This document shows, in pieces, positions 1 to 8,556 of a DNA stretch of 64,000 nt. Origin of the DNA: JANMES01 sp038329865 (GTDB taxonomy: Bacteria; Planctomycetota; Phycisphaerae; Tepidisphaerales; Tepidisphaeraceae); NCBI GenBank assembly GCA_038329865.1, contig JBBQNK010000011.1, positions 35,540 to 99,539 of the forward strand. Direction: 5' to 3'. The notes beneath the pieces were generated by a model. That model saw only the letters and a list, made by a program, of their open reading frames with translations. It was not told the DNA's origin and did no database searches. The translations under genes were made by a program, and so were the position numbers. Positions within the stretch are counted from its first letter, which is position 1, and each line of letters starts with the position of its first letter.

Positions 1-168
1 GAACTGCAGCCCCAAATCCCCCGGTGAAAGCCGATGCAGCACCGCCATCGCCTTGCCATCGCCCATCCGCGGCGGATGCGTCAACCCCCACGCCAGCAGC
101 ACCGCCGCCCCTGCGATCAGCAGCAGCAGGCAGAGGATCATCACGAGCGGCAGCGTGAGCCAGACCAT
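1..168 (-). CDS. N-terminus of membrane-anchored protein, possibly alpha/beta-hydrolase (partial)
   Basis: Reading leftward from ATG at 168, an open frame runs off the window edge, giving 56 residues. Residues 3-27 are a strongly hydrophobic segment rich in Leu/Ile (signal anchor), followed by the polar stretch THPPRMGDGKAMAVLHRLSP. The segment order (membrane anchor, then a short Pro/Arg linker) recalls planctomycete membrane-anchored alpha/beta-hydrolases, but the catalytic part is outside the window, so the family is a guess. No clear Shine-Dalgarno sequence precedes the start. The frame on the opposite strand here is an uninterrupted shadow rich in Arg/Gln/His. Confidence 0.5.
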   Translation of the reverse strand, partial: MVWLTLPLVMILCLLLLIAGAAVLLAWGLTHPPRMGDGKAMAVLHRLSPGDLGLQF

Positions 169-189
169 GGGGGGGATGATAGTGGGGAA

Positions 190-358
190 AATTCGAATGA
201 TGAAATTCAACGGTCGATTGAAATTCGAATGACGAATGACAAATGGGAAAATAGCGGGTGTTGTAATTGTCCGACGATCGTCCGTTTGACATTCACCTGT
301 CATTCGAACTTTGTCATTCGTCATTCAATCGACTTTCGAATTTCGTCATTCGAATTTT
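190..358. repeat. Inverted repeat with GAATGAC heptamer arms
   Basis: The left arm (190-244) holds ATTCGAATGA and tandem GAATGAC units. The right arm (301-358) holds the reverse complement, TCATTCGTCATTC, twice. A non-repeated spacer of about 55 bp lies between. It fills the gap between the gene starting at 168 and the end of the gene at 365. It belongs to the same architectural class as the AGGACTT elements elsewhere in the window, with a different heptamer. Confidence 0.8.
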
Positions 359-364
359 ATACGC

Positions 365-1006
365 CTATAGCCTCGCCCGCGCCGCCGCCAGTCGGGCTTC
401 GGCTCGGTCGACGTCTGTTTTCGCGGCGGCCCATGCTGAGTCGTCGGCGAGCGTGGATTCGAAGTGTCGCTTCATCGTCGCAAGATTGTGCGTGGAGAGC
501 AGCACGTCGTCCTTCAGCAGCGACAGAGCCGAGTCGGCGTTCATCGCGTCGGTCTGGTATTTCGTGACCGCCTTGGTGGCTTCGATTGCATCCGCCTGCG
601 CGGCGGCGAGCGCGTCGGCCTTGACGGCGGAGTCTTTCCGCATCGTGTCGACCTTCGCCTGGGCGGCAACTTTCGCGGCGACGAGGGATTGGTATTCGGG
701 GCTCGTCTGCAGCGTGGCGATGAACTTGGCAGACGCCGTGTTGTAGGCAGCGGTCGATTTTTTAACGTCGGCGACGGCGGCGACGTATTCGGGCGACGCC
801 TCGAACTTCGTCCGCATCTTGTTGGTCAGATCGTTGAGGTTGGCCTTGGCCTTTTCCAGCGCCTCGTTCGCCTTCGCTGCCGCCGCGGCGCCGTTGCCGC
901 TGCCTGTGACTTTCGGCGCAGGCTTGGCTGCGGCGAACAGGAGGACGGGCGATACAAAAAACGCCATGAAAAACGTGGCGATCCGGAAGAAATGGTTCAG
1001 CCTCAT
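365..1006 (-). CDS. Secreted Ala-rich coiled-coil protein (tandem paralogue 1)
   Basis: 213 residues with an N-terminal signal peptide (hydrophobic FFRIATFFMAFFVSPVLLFA, cleavage probably after AAA). The rest is almost wholly Ala/Lys/Glu/Asp-rich helix, predicted to be coiled coil and periplasmic. It is alignable to the next gene upstream (1115-1777): shared blocks are SPEY/SPDY near residue 70, a KF/QF-IA-L block, and AAKxAAQAK followed by RKD. The pair is therefore a tandem duplication. No enzymatic motif is visible and I do not recognise a named family. A TATAAT box ends 7 nt before the ATG and no Shine-Dalgarno is seen, suggesting a leaderless mRNA. Confidence 0.75.
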   Translation of the reverse strand: MRLNHFFRIATFFMAFFVSPVLLFAAAKPAPKVTGSGNGAAAAAKANEALEKAKANLNDLTNKMRTKFEASPEYVAAVADVKKSTAAYNTASAKFIATLQTSPEYQSLVAAKVAAQAKVDTMRKDSAVKADALAAAQADAIEATKAVTKYQTDAMNADSALSLLKDDVLLSTHNLATMKRHFESTLADDSAWAAAKTDVDRAEARLAAARARL

Positions 1007-1013
1007 GAAGGAA

Positions 1014-1043
1014 ATTATACCTGCCCGGCCCGTCGGTGGTCGA
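1014..1043 (-). promoter_or_regulatory. Promoter-like -35/-10 for coiled-coil gene, leaderless spacing
   Basis: On the minus strand TCGACC (1043-1038) is followed after 18 nt by a perfect TATAAT (1019-1014). Seven nt then lead to the ATG at 1006. Transcription would start at or within a base or two of the start codon. Confidence 0.55.
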
Positions 1044-1114
1044 GAGGAATCGCAATCGAGGACAGCGAAATCGAACTACCTTCCGGCAAAGCTCTTATCG
1101 CGATTCCTATCGCA

Positions 1115-1777
1115 TTACCCGAGCTTCTTACGTGCCGCATCGAGCTTGGCCTGCGCCTGATCGAGCGTGGACTTGGCCGCGACGAACGACGGGTCGGAGG
1201 TAACCTTCGCGTCGATGGCTTTCTTCATGCTCGCGACTTTTTCCGCGGCGTCGGCGGCGCTGGCTTTGAGTGAGGCCAGGTGCGTGTCGCCTTCCAATGC
1301 GGTGTTCTGAATTCGCGTCACGTTGTTCGCCGCTGCCAGGACGTCTTTGGCTGCGGCGCTCACGTCGTCGGGTGTGCTGTTCGGGTCTTTGCGAACGGCA
1401 TCGCCCTTCGCTTGCGCAGCGGCTTTGGCGGCTACGGCATCTTTGTAGTCCTGGTGCGTCATCAGCTCAGCTATGAACTGGTTGTATGCGTCGTTGTACT
1501 CGGCCTGCGCTTTGGCGGACGCGGCGATCGCGGAAAGGTAGTCGGGTGACGATTCCAGTTTCGGGCGCAGGCGGGCGGCGATCGCCTCGAGCGCGTCGCG
1601 GTCCTTCTGAACCTCGTCCCTGTCGGCGGTGATTTCCTTTTCGACGGCGGCGTCTTTCTTTTGCGCCGCGGTGGGACCGGCGGGCTTCCGACGCGGAGCC
1701 TTGGCGGCATTTGCCGCGGACACTGGCCACAGCAGCGCGGCCAAAGCGGCCACTGCGATCACGGGCTTGAGATTCAT
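1115..1777 (-). CDS. Secreted Ala-rich coiled-coil protein (tandem paralogue 2)
   Basis: 220 residues. A signal peptide (MNLKPVIAVAALAALLWPVSAANA) is followed by a basic Lys/Arg/Pro stretch (KAPRRKPAGP) and long Ala-rich amphipathic helices with the same repeated SPDY...QFIAEL...AAKAAAQAK...RKD layout as its neighbour at 365-1006. GAGG about 9 nt before the ATG supports the start. It is probably a periplasmic or cell-wall-associated rod-like protein. No catalytic residues are visible. The gene lies about 110 bp upstream of its paralogue on the same strand, so it is likely an older tandem duplication (roughly a third of positions shared by eye). Confidence 0.75.
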   Translation of the reverse strand: MNLKPVIAVAALAALLWPVSAANAAKAPRRKPAGPTAAQKKDAAVEKEITADRDEVQKDRDALEAIAARLRPKLESSPDYLSAIAASAKAQAEYNDAYNQFIAELMTHQDYKDAVAAKAAAQAKGDAVRKDPNSTPDDVSAAAKDVLAAANNVTRIQNTALEGDTHLASLKASAADAAEKVASMKKAIDAKVTSDPSFVAAKSTLDQAQAKLDAARKKLG

Positions 1778-1826
1778 GGAGTTTCCCTCGTCTGGTTGAC
1801 TTTTTATCGCGACGCGACGGCGCGGC

Positions 1827-3140
1827 TCACGCTTTTAATATCGACATCGTCTTGAACTGCTGGCCGAGGATCGGCTTGCTCGGGGTTTCCAGCCAGTTCT
1901 GCAGAACGCTGGCGTAAACGTTGCGGAAATCGGTGTTGAATTTCAGATCGCCCTGGTCCAGGTCCGTCAGCGACGGGTGCTTGGAGAGCACACCCGCGTT
2001 GACCTTCGGCCCGAACAGGAACATCGGAGCGGCCGCGCCGTGGTCGGTGCCGCCGCTGGCGTTTTGTTCGACGCGCCGGCCGAACTCGCTGAAGCTCATC
2101 ATCAGCACGCGCTCCTCATTTTCCTGCTGCTTCATGTCGGTCCAGAAAGCGCCCACGCCCTGGGCGAACTGTTTCATCAGATCATCGTGTCGCTGCCTCT
2201 GCCCGGCGTGGGTATCAAAGCCGCCGATGCTGACGTAGTAGACGCGCGTAGACGCGCCGCCGGCGATCATCGCCGCGACGGTCCGCAGGCCGTTGCCGAA
2301 TTCGCCGCCGGGGTATTCGCCGGTCGGGCGGTAGTTTTGCGTCATGCGGAGGATGTCGTCGCTGCTGATCTGCGCGTCCATCGCGGTGCGGTGGAGGAAA
2401 TCGAGTTGGCTGTTAGCGGTGACGGCCTCGATCTTTTTCGGGGCGGGCTTGATGATCGCCGGCTTGCTCGCCGTGCCGCTGGCGGGCTGGGTCGTCGGGC
2501 CCTGATTGAGCTTGAGGTAGTGATCCTTGTCGGTCCCTTTGTAGCGGTAATTTTCCGGCCGATCGAACGAGAGCGGCGTGACGCGGTCACCCTGCATCGC
2601 CAGGGGAAGCGCGCCGCCCATGCTCACGCCCACGTGCGGATCGCAGCCGGGGCAGGCGTTGTCGAAGTAGCGCCCGATCCAGCCGTTGGTGACGACTTCG
2701 TTCTGCGGCTCGGCGCTCTGCCAGATGTCCATCGAGCGGAAGTGCGAGCGGTTGGGGTTCGGATAGCCGACGCCCTGCACGATCGCCATATTGCCGGCGT
2801 CGTAGAGTTTTTTGATCGGCGCAAGATTCGGATGCAGGCCGACGTAATCGTTGACCTTCAGCACGTCCTTGTTCTCAATGCCGATGGCGGGCCGGGCGCG
2901 GTGGTACGCGTCGTCGGCGAAAGGTATGACGGTGCTGAGCCCGTCATTGCCGCCGGACATTTGTACGACGACGAGAATCTTCCCGTCTTTGCCCGTCGGC
3001 CGCTGCGTGCGGTGCTGATCGAGCGGGTTCGCCATCGCCATCATCGTCTGATCGAGGAACGTCGGGATCGTCGGCGTGACGGCGAGGAGGGCTAGTCCCT
3101 TCTGGAGGAAGATTCGGCGGGTGGATAGATGTTTGTTCAT
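1827..3140 (-). CDS. DUF1501 family protein, Tat-type secreted
   Basis: 437 residues from the ATG at 3140, which has GAGG seven nt upstream. In-frame codons further upstream derive from the adjacent repeat. The N-terminus STRRIFLQKGLALLAV resembles a twin-arginine signal. Diagnostic DUF1501 blocks follow: VVQMSGGNDGLSTVIPFADDAYHRARP near residue 60 and a C-terminal SFSEFGRRVEQNASGGTDHGAAAPMFLFG block. The fold is related to alkaline phosphatase/sulfatase proteins, but the biochemical role of DUF1501 is unknown. It is encoded directly after DUF1800, the usual pairing in planctomycetes and other bacteria, which suggests a joint role at the cell surface. Confidence 0.92.
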   Translation of the reverse strand: MNKHLSTRRIFLQKGLALLAVTPTIPTFLDQTMMAMANPLDQHRTQRPTGKDGKILVVVQMSGGNDGLSTVIPFADDAYHRARPAIGIENKDVLKVNDYVGLHPNLAPIKKLYDAGNMAIVQGVGYPNPNRSHFRSMDIWQSAEPQNEVVTNGWIGRYFDNACPGCDPHVGVSMGGALPLAMQGDRVTPLSFDRPENYRYKGTDKDHYLKLNQGPTTQPASGTASKPAIIKPAPKKIEAVTANSQLDFLHRTAMDAQISSDDILRMTQNYRPTGEYPGGEFGNGLRTVAAMIAGGASTRVYYVSIGGFDTHAGQRQRHDDLMKQFAQGVGAFWTDMKQQENEERVLMMSFSEFGRRVEQNASGGTDHGAAAPMFLFGPKVNAGVLSKHPSLTDLDQGDLKFNTDFRNVYASVLQNWLETPSKPILGQQFKTMSILKA

Positions 3141-3161
3141 TACGAACCTCATTCCAATGTT

Positions 3162-3229
3162 ATTTGGTATTAGGTATTTGGTATTAGGAATTCGCATTTC
3201 CAAATACCCAATAACCAATACCCAATACC
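3162..3229. repeat. Inverted repeat with GGTATT(A/T) heptamer arms
   Basis: The left arm reads GGTATTA GGTATTT GGTATTA. The right arm carries the complement as AAATACC-CAATAACC-AATACC units. The spacer is short. It sits between the DUF1800 stop and the DUF1501 start and reaches to within about 20 bp of the DUF1501 start codon. It is another member of the heptamer-arm class. Confidence 0.8.
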
Positions 3230-3233
3230 TGCT

Positions 3234-4709
3234 TCAGCACAACTGAAAATCCGGCATCGATACGAGCAACTGTACCATCTTGCGGACACTGTCTTCGCGA
3301 TCGGCATGGCCGTTGAGCGAGTCGATCAATATCGCCCGGCTCTCGTCGGCGATGGGTCGGCCGATGAGGCGGCTGATCCATGCATCGACCAGTGCCTCGG
3401 GCGTGCCGCCGACGCCGGGGCGGAAGTCGGTCCCTCTGGTCGGCTTGGCGTTGTTGCCCGCCTTGCCCTTGGCATTAAACGGCGCGAATTGCCCCGACCC
3501 GCCTGCCAGCCAGATCGACGTATTGTACCGCACGAAAATCGTGCTCGTGCTGATCCAGCTATGCCCGCCCGGCCAGCCTTTAACGTTCGGCGGATAGAGC
3601 GGCACCTGGCCCATTTGCGCCAGCGCGCCGTTGATCGCGCGAATGCCCGGCATGTCCAAATTCAGCGCCCGCACCGTGCCAACGACCAACTGAATCGGGC
3701 TCTTGATCTGACTGCCGATGACGGCCGGCTGATAGAAGGCTTTGCTCGCAAAGATCGTTCGCAGCAGCGGGCGCATTTCGTACTTGTTGTCACGGAGGAT
3801 ATCGCCCATCGCCCACTGCAATTCGCTCGGCAGCTGGTCATTGACGAAGTACGTATAAAGCTCACCGGCGATGAAATTACCGCACGCCTCCTTGCTCAGG
3901 ATGATTTCGATAATGTCGTCGCCATCGAAATTTCCGGTGCGACCCATGAAGGTTTTGTTGCCGGTGTCGTGATCAAACTTGCGGAAGACGAAATCATCGC
4001 CGTCGTGCGCCCAGCCGGTGAAGGCGCGGGCGGATTGCTTGATGTCGTCTTCGGTGTAATTGCCGATGCCGAGCGTGAAAAGTTCCATCAACTCGCGGGC
4101 GTAGTTTTCGTTCGGGTGGGCTTTGCGGTTTTGCGAGTTGTTGAGGTAATCGAGCATGGCCGGGTCGCGGCTGATCGAGCGGACGAACTGGCGGAAATTT
4201 CCCGCAGCCTGGCGGCGGAGCAGTTCGTTCTGGTTCCACATCGCCATCGCGGAGCGCTCGTCCTTAGCACTGGTGGTGAAGTGGCCGTGCCAGAAGAGCG
4301 TGAGCTTTTCTTGCAGCGGGTGCGGCCCGAAGGCCATGCGCTTCAGCCACCAGTTGCTGGTCGCGGCGACGGCTTCGCGATTGGCGGCCTGCAGCTTTTG
4401 GCGGAGGGCTTTCTTTTCTTCTTCGGTCTTGCCGACCATCAGCTTGCGGAGCGCGTTGAAGTCAGACGGGTATTCGTCAATGGCGGAGAGATCGGGGATA
4501 TCGGTTCTCGACTGCTCATCAACCCCCGCGTCGGGGAAATCAAAAAGCATGTCGAGAGCGGCGTCGGGCCCCATCTTCACGACCTTTTCAACCTCCGCCG
4601 GCGTGCCGCCGAAGCCGGCGCGATTCAGCAGATGGGCGGCCTTGGTGGAGTCGAACGGATCTTCCGGGGTCGGCTTGTACGGCTGAAGCAGCGGATGCGA
4701 TCTTGCCAT
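3234..4709 (-). CDS. DUF1800 family protein
   Basis: 491 residues. Conserved DUF1800 segments in order are: N-terminal HLLNRAGFGGTPAEVEKVV (about residues 27-45), FWHGHFTTS near 140, NYARELMELFTLG followed by YTEDDIKQSARAFTGW near 205-235, and C-terminal PPNVKGWPGGHSWISTST near 375. Function is unknown. The family is almost always paired with DUF1501, as here, where the DUF1501 gene follows 94 bp downstream across a repeat. No obvious signal peptide is seen from this ATG. The gene is divergent from mqnD, with a gap containing nested inverted repeats. Confidence 0.93.
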   Translation of the reverse strand: MARSHPLLQPYKPTPEDPFDSTKAAHLLNRAGFGGTPAEVEKVVKMGPDAALDMLFDFPDAGVDEQSRTDIPDLSAIDEYPSDFNALRKLMVGKTEEEKKALRQKLQAANREAVAATSNWWLKRMAFGPHPLQEKLTLFWHGHFTTSAKDERSAMAMWNQNELLRRQAAGNFRQFVRSISRDPAMLDYLNNSQNRKAHPNENYARELMELFTLGIGNYTEDDIKQSARAFTGWAHDGDDFVFRKFDHDTGNKTFMGRTGNFDGDDIIEIILSKEACGNFIAGELYTYFVNDQLPSELQWAMGDILRDNKYEMRPLLRTIFASKAFYQPAVIGSQIKSPIQLVVGTVRALNLDMPGIRAINGALAQMGQVPLYPPNVKGWPGGHSWISTSTIFVRYNTSIWLAGGSGQFAPFNAKGKAGNNAKPTRGTDFRPGVGGTPEALVDAWISRLIGRPIADESRAILIDSLNGHADREDSVRKMVQLLVSMPDFQLC

Positions 4710-4861
4710 GGTGTGTCCTCCACTTTCAAACGCCGCCCTGGCCGTGTTATTGCCCGGCGGAACGGATACTCTTTATATCGTACCATTGGGACTGCAATCG
4801 GTTGACCAAAATTGCGGTTTTTTCGGGGTCTGGATCGATCCTTTCCCTTTACGCCGGTGTT

Positions 4862-4921
4862 TGAGGTACGCCGAAAATCCGGATCGATCGGCCGACGGAT
4901 CCGGGCCTGCGGCCTACCTCA
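4862..4921. repeat. Nested inverted repeats between divergent genes
   Basis: TGAGGTA (4862-4868) pairs with TACCTCA (4915-4921). Inside them CCGGATC (4879-4885) pairs with GATCCGG (4898-4904), around ATCGATCGGC-rich sequence. They lie in the 310-bp gap between DUF1800 (minus) and mqnD (plus). They could fold as a cruciform or hairpin, or be an operator for both genes. I see no other feature in the gap apart from the mqnD promoter-like boxes. Confidence 0.4.
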
Positions 4922-4983
4922 GACCCGGCGTGAATTGATCTAATCGCCCTTTCCCGGGCATTTTCAAAACTTCCCATAACCGT

Positions 4984-5012
4984 TTGTCGGATGCCCCCGC
5001 CTCCGATACCTT
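4984..5012 (+). promoter_or_regulatory. Promoter-like boxes for mqnD, leaderless spacing
   Basis: TTGTCG (4984-4989), 17-nt spacer, TACCTT (5007-5012), then 7 nt to the ATG at 5020. No Shine-Dalgarno is present. The spacing predicts a leaderless transcript. Confidence 0.45.
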
Positions 5013-5019
5013 CCTACTC

Positions 5020-5916
5020 ATGACCACCGCCACACAAACACTGCGTTTAGGACACTCCCCCGACCCCGACGACGCGTTCATGTTCTACGGCCTGGCGAAG
5101 GACAAATTCCCCACCGGCCGATACCGCTTTGAGCACGTGCTTCAGGACATCCAAACCCTCAACCAGCGCGCGATGAAAGGCGAACTGGAAATCACCGCCA
5201 TCAGCATCCACGCCTACCCGTTCGTCGCGGATAAATACGCCCTGACCAGTTGCGGCAGCAGCATGGGCGACAAGTACGGCCCAATGGTCATCGCCCGCGA
5301 GAAGATGACCCTCGCCGACCTGAAAGGTAAACACCTCGCGATACCAGGCAAGATGACGACGGCCTTTCTCGCGCTGCAGCTAATCCTCGGCAAAGGCAAA
5401 GAAGGAAAATCTCTGCACTCAGCACTCAGCACTCAGCACTCTTTCAGCTACGAAGTCGTCATGTTCGACGAAATCCCCAAGGCCGTTCAGGAAGGAAAAT
5501 TCGACGCCGGCCTGATCATCCACGAGGGCCAGCTCACCTACAAAACGCTAGGCCTGGAGCTCGTTGTCGACGAAGGCATCTGGTGGCACGAAAAGACCGG
5601 CCTGCCGCTCCCGCTCGGCGGCAACTGCATCCGCCGCGATCTCGGGCCACAGGTGATGCAGGAAGTCACCGACATCCTCAAGCAGAGCATTCAGTACAGC
5701 CTCGACCACCGCAAAGAAGCCGTCGAATACGCCCTGCAGTTCGGCCGAGATTTAAACCGTGATTTGGCGGACCGTTTCGTCGGCATGTATGTGAACAAGT
5801 GGACCCTCGACTACGGCGATATCGGCCGAAAGGCGATCGACCTGCTGCTGGCCGAAGGCGCCAAGGCGGGGATCGTTCCGGCGATCGGGACGATCGATTA
5901 CGTGACGGCGAAGTAA
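5020..5916 (+). CDS. mqnD: 1,4-dihydroxy-6-naphthoate synthase (futalosine menaquinone pathway)
   Basis: 298 residues. MqnD cleaves cyclic dehypoxanthine futalosine to 1,4-dihydroxy-6-naphthoate for menaquinone synthesis. It belongs to the MqnA/MqnD periplasmic-binding-protein fold. Evidence is the N-terminus LRLGHSPDPDDAFMFYGL, the ITAISIHAYPFVADKYAL segment, SCGSSMGDKYGPMV, and the conserved AGLIIHEGQLTY and LPLPLGGNCIRRDLG blocks. Start at ATG 5020; an upstream TTG in frame overlaps the promoter. The segment around residues 128-141 (LHSALSTQHS) is encoded by tandem 7-bp CACTCAG repeats and interrupts the usual short link to the strand before FDEIPKAVQ, so it is an in-frame repeat insertion. 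Other mqn genes are not nearby. Confidence 0.9.
   Translation: MTTATQTLRLGHSPDPDDAFMFYGLAKDKFPTGRYRFEHVLQDIQTLNQRAMKGELEITAISIHAYPFVADKYALTSCGSSMGDKYGPMVIAREKMTLADLKGKHLAIPGKMTTAFLALQLILGKGKEGKSLHSALSTQHSFSYEVVMFDEIPKAVQEGKFDAGLIIHEGQLTYKTLGLELVVDEGIWWHEKTGLPLPLGGNCIRRDLGPQVMQEVTDILKQSIQYSLDHRKEAVEYALQFGRDLNRDLADRFVGMYVNKWTLDYGDIGRKAIDLLLAEGAKAGIVPAIGTIDYVTAK
5414..5441. repeat. CACTCAG heptamer array inside mqnD
   Basis: Three complete CACTCAG units plus a partial fourth lie within the mqnD coding sequence and are translated as HSALSTQHS. Three 7-bp units make 21 nt, so the frame is kept. The unit is the reverse complement of the TGAGTGC unit in the array at the right end of the window. Confidence 0.9.
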
Positions 5917-5965
5917 CGGACCCATTTTTCTGGATCGCTCAGCCCGCTTTCGATACCTTGATCGC

Positions 5966-7123
5966 ATGGCGGCTGGTTCACTCATTCTGCATTCGCCGAC
6001 GCCCGGGCGGGTGCGCGCGATGGACTGGCTGCGCGGGCTGTCCGTCCTCTTCATGATCGAGTGCCACTCGCTCATCTTTCTTGATCCGAAGTACGCCTAC
6101 TCGCACCTGCTGATGACGCTCAACGGCATTAACGGGATGGTTTCGGTCGCGTTTCTCTTCACGTCAGGATTCGCCGGCGGACTGGTCGGCGCGCGGGCGG
6201 CGAAGGATTCGGCGGCGCGAAAGCGAAGGGCCAAGCGAACATTCTGGCGACTGCTGCAGGTGCTCGTGATGTCGCTATACTTCCACAGCGCCAGCGCCCC
6301 GATCTACACCCATCCGGCCACGCTGCTGCAGGTGGATATCCTTTTCTGCATCGCGATCGGCGTGATGGCGGTGTGGCTGATCGTCACGCTGTGCAGCGGC
6401 CACAACGCGGTGGCGATATTCGTGCTGGTGACTACCGCAACGCTGATCCTGATCTTCACCCCGCCGGCCGTGCGCTATCGCGGCGGGACGATCGTGACCG
6501 AGCTGCTCAACAGCTCCACCGGCTCGATGTTTCCGATTTTTCCGTGGCTGATCTACCCGCTGCTCGGCGCCGCGATGGGCGTGATCGCCGCCACGCCAAA
6601 CACCGGACGGCGGCGACTGATCTTCGCGATCATCGCGCTGTTACTCGTCACTTGGACGATCAACCAGCCCTTCCTCGACGCAATTTTCTGGTCACACTTC
6701 CCCAACGATGACGGCCTCTTCTGGGTCCGCAACGGACTGGAGCGAATCTGGATCCTCTGCGTCGTCCTGCTCGCCCTGTTCACGATCGACTACGCCGCCC
6801 TTGCCTTGGCCAGCGTGAGTTGGTCTAGGCTCTTCGTCCCGCTGGAACGCACCGTCGATTTCTTCAGCCGCCATGCGCTGTTCGGCTACTTCGCGCACCT
6901 TTCGCTGCTCTACGGATTCCTGACCTTCCAGTTCACTAACCAGTGGCATCACCGGTCGACTTGGACGCAGTACACCTGGCGAATGCTGATTGTCATCGCC
7001 GGCACGGCGGTGGTGTGCATGGTCATCCACCGAGTGAAGCGACTGCTTGACTCCTTGGTCCGCAATGTGCCAGCTTCAAGAAAACTACCTGATACGCCGC
7101 TCGCACCGGTACAGGAAAGCTAA
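5966..7123 (+). CDS. DUF1624-like multi-spanning membrane acyltransferase
   Basis: 385 residues, about nine to ten hydrophobic segments. The N-terminal motif RVRAMDWLRGLSVLFMIECHS matches the start of the heparan-alpha-glucosaminide N-acetyltransferase/DUF1624 family (R-x-x-x-D-x-L-R-G, with a His in helix 1). These proteins move acyl groups from cytoplasmic acyl-CoA to extracytoplasmic sugars. A basic loop (AAKDSAARKRRAKRTFWR) follows helix 2. TACCTT lies 6 nt before the ATG and there is no Shine-Dalgarno, so it may be leaderless. The sulfatase gene follows with no gap, suggesting co-transcription and a shared role in sulfated glycan handling; that link is inference. Confidence 0.65.
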   Translation: MAAGSLILHSPTPGRVRAMDWLRGLSVLFMIECHSLIFLDPKYAYSHLLMTLNGINGMVSVAFLFTSGFAGGLVGARAAKDSAARKRRAKRTFWRLLQVLVMSLYFHSASAPIYTHPATLLQVDILFCIAIGVMAVWLIVTLCSGHNAVAIFVLVTTATLILIFTPPAVRYRGGTIVTELLNSSTGSMFPIFPWLIYPLLGAAMGVIAATPNTGRRRLIFAIIALLLVTWTINQPFLDAIFWSHFPNDDGLFWVRNGLERIWILCVVLLALFTIDYAALALASVSWSRLFVPLERTVDFFSRHALFGYFAHLSLLYGFLTFQFTNQWHHRSTWTQYTWRMLIVIAGTAVVCMVIHRVKRLLDSLVRNVPASRKLPDTPLAPVQES

Positions 7124-8536
7124 ATGCCCATCCGCAACGTCCTCTTCCTTCTCGCCGATCAGCACCGCAGCGACTGCATCGGCGCCTACGGGAACAAAGT
7201 CGTCAGCACGTCGAACATCGACGCGCTGGCGGCGCGCGGCACTCGGTTCACTCACGCGTTCACGCCCGCGGCCATCTGTACGCCGGCGCGGGCTTGCATT
7301 CAGACTGGGCTTTCGCCGCGGAAGCACGGGCTGATCTTGAACTGGGAGTTCAACAAGTTCCGCGGCGGGCTGCTGAATCTCCCGCCGGAGACTCGCGGCT
7401 TCAGCCAGGATCTTTCGGCAGCGGGATGGCAGTGCGCGCACGTCGGCAAGTGGCACATCGGCGACACCAACCGACCGGCCGACTACGGCTACGAAGGTGA
7501 GTATTATCCGGGATACGGTTTTCCCGACACGCATGCGCATTACCAGGCGTACCTGCGCGGGCTGGGCGTTTCGGGATTCAATGTCACCGACAAATGCGAA
7601 TCGCCATCGGCCGAAAGCGTGCTGTATTATGCACGCCAGGAAGGACCGCCCGAAGCGAGCGTGCCGCACTACCTGGCGCATCAGACTGTTGAAAAGATCG
7701 AAAAGTATTCCGCGACAGGCAAGCCGTTTTTCATCTCGTGCAATTTCTGGGGGCCGCACGCGCCGTTTCGAATTCCGGCGCCGTACTTCGACATGTACGA
7801 TCCGAAATCGATCGACCCGTGGCCGAACTGGGACTCGGATTTGTCGGAAAAGCCGTACGTCATCCGCCGGCAGGGAGAGCGGTTTCAGACGGGTTGGTTC
7901 ACGGCCGACGTTTTGCGCGATCTGCTCGCCAAGCATTACGGGTACGTCACGCTGATCGACGAGCAGATCGGCCGAATCATCGCGGCGCTGCGTGCGGCCG
8001 GCCAACTCGAAAATACGATGATCATCTACGCAGCCGACCACGGCTCGGCCGACGGCGCGTTCCGCATGTGGGACAAGGGCTTCGGCATGTACGACAACCA
8101 GTGGCGAATCCCGCTCATCGCCGCGCACGATTCGTTCCGCCGCGGCGTGAACGATGATTTCGTGGGACTGCTCGACCTTGCCCCCACATTTCTTCAAGCC
8201 GCCGGCTGCGCGATTCGGCCGGAATTGGAAGGCGCTTCGCTCCTGCCCGCGCTGCAAGGCACCGGCAGCGTGCCGCCGCGCGACGCGATCATCGCCGAGG
8301 CGTTCGGCCATCAGATTCCGTACTGGCAGCGAATGGTCCGTACGAAAGACGCGAAATACATCTACAACCCCGTCGATCGCGACGAGTTCTACGACCTGCG
8401 GGAAGACCCGTGGGAAATGCGAAACCTCGTCGACCACGTGCCGGCCGATCGGGTCGAGCCGTTCAAAGCGCGCCTGCGAAAGCACATCGACTCAACGGGC
8501 GATCAAATCCGATCGATGGCGAAAGGCGTTTTGTAA
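7124..8536 (+). CDS. Sulfatase (type I, formylglycine-dependent)
   Basis: 470 residues. The sulfatase signature CTPAR at 52-56 supplies Cys52, expected to be converted to formylglycine. The N-terminal metal site is in LFLLADQHRSDCIGAYG, the second-shell HVGKWHIGD block is near residue 106, and the C-terminal AADHGSADG metal-binding block is near 304. It hydrolyses sulfate esters, probably from algal or other sulfated polysaccharides; the substrate is not evident. No signal peptide is visible, so it may be cytoplasmic. AGGAAAG precedes the ATG. The gene immediately follows the DUF1624-like gene. Confidence 0.93.
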   Translation: MPIRNVLFLLADQHRSDCIGAYGNKVVSTSNIDALAARGTRFTHAFTPAAICTPARACIQTGLSPRKHGLILNWEFNKFRGGLLNLPPETRGFSQDLSAAGWQCAHVGKWHIGDTNRPADYGYEGEYYPGYGFPDTHAHYQAYLRGLGVSGFNVTDKCESPSAESVLYYARQEGPPEASVPHYLAHQTVEKIEKYSATGKPFFISCNFWGPHAPFRIPAPYFDMYDPKSIDPWPNWDSDLSEKPYVIRRQGERFQTGWFTADVLRDLLAKHYGYVTLIDEQIGRIIAALRAAGQLENTMIIYAADHGSADGAFRMWDKGFGMYDNQWRIPLIAAHDSFRRGVNDDFVGLLDLAPTFLQAAGCAIRPELEGASLLPALQGTGSVPPRDAIIAEAFGHQIPYWQRMVRTKDAKYIYNPVDRDEFYDLREDPWEMRNLVDHVPADRVEPFKARLRKHIDSTGDQIRSMAKGVL

Positions 8537-8556
8537 GTGCGGGACATCGCGGGCGA

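Noticed and set aside
34..567. Open frame on the plus strand at the left edge
   Set aside because: Arg/Gln/His-rich translation without domains, running across a repeat and against two minus-strand genes; a shadow frame.
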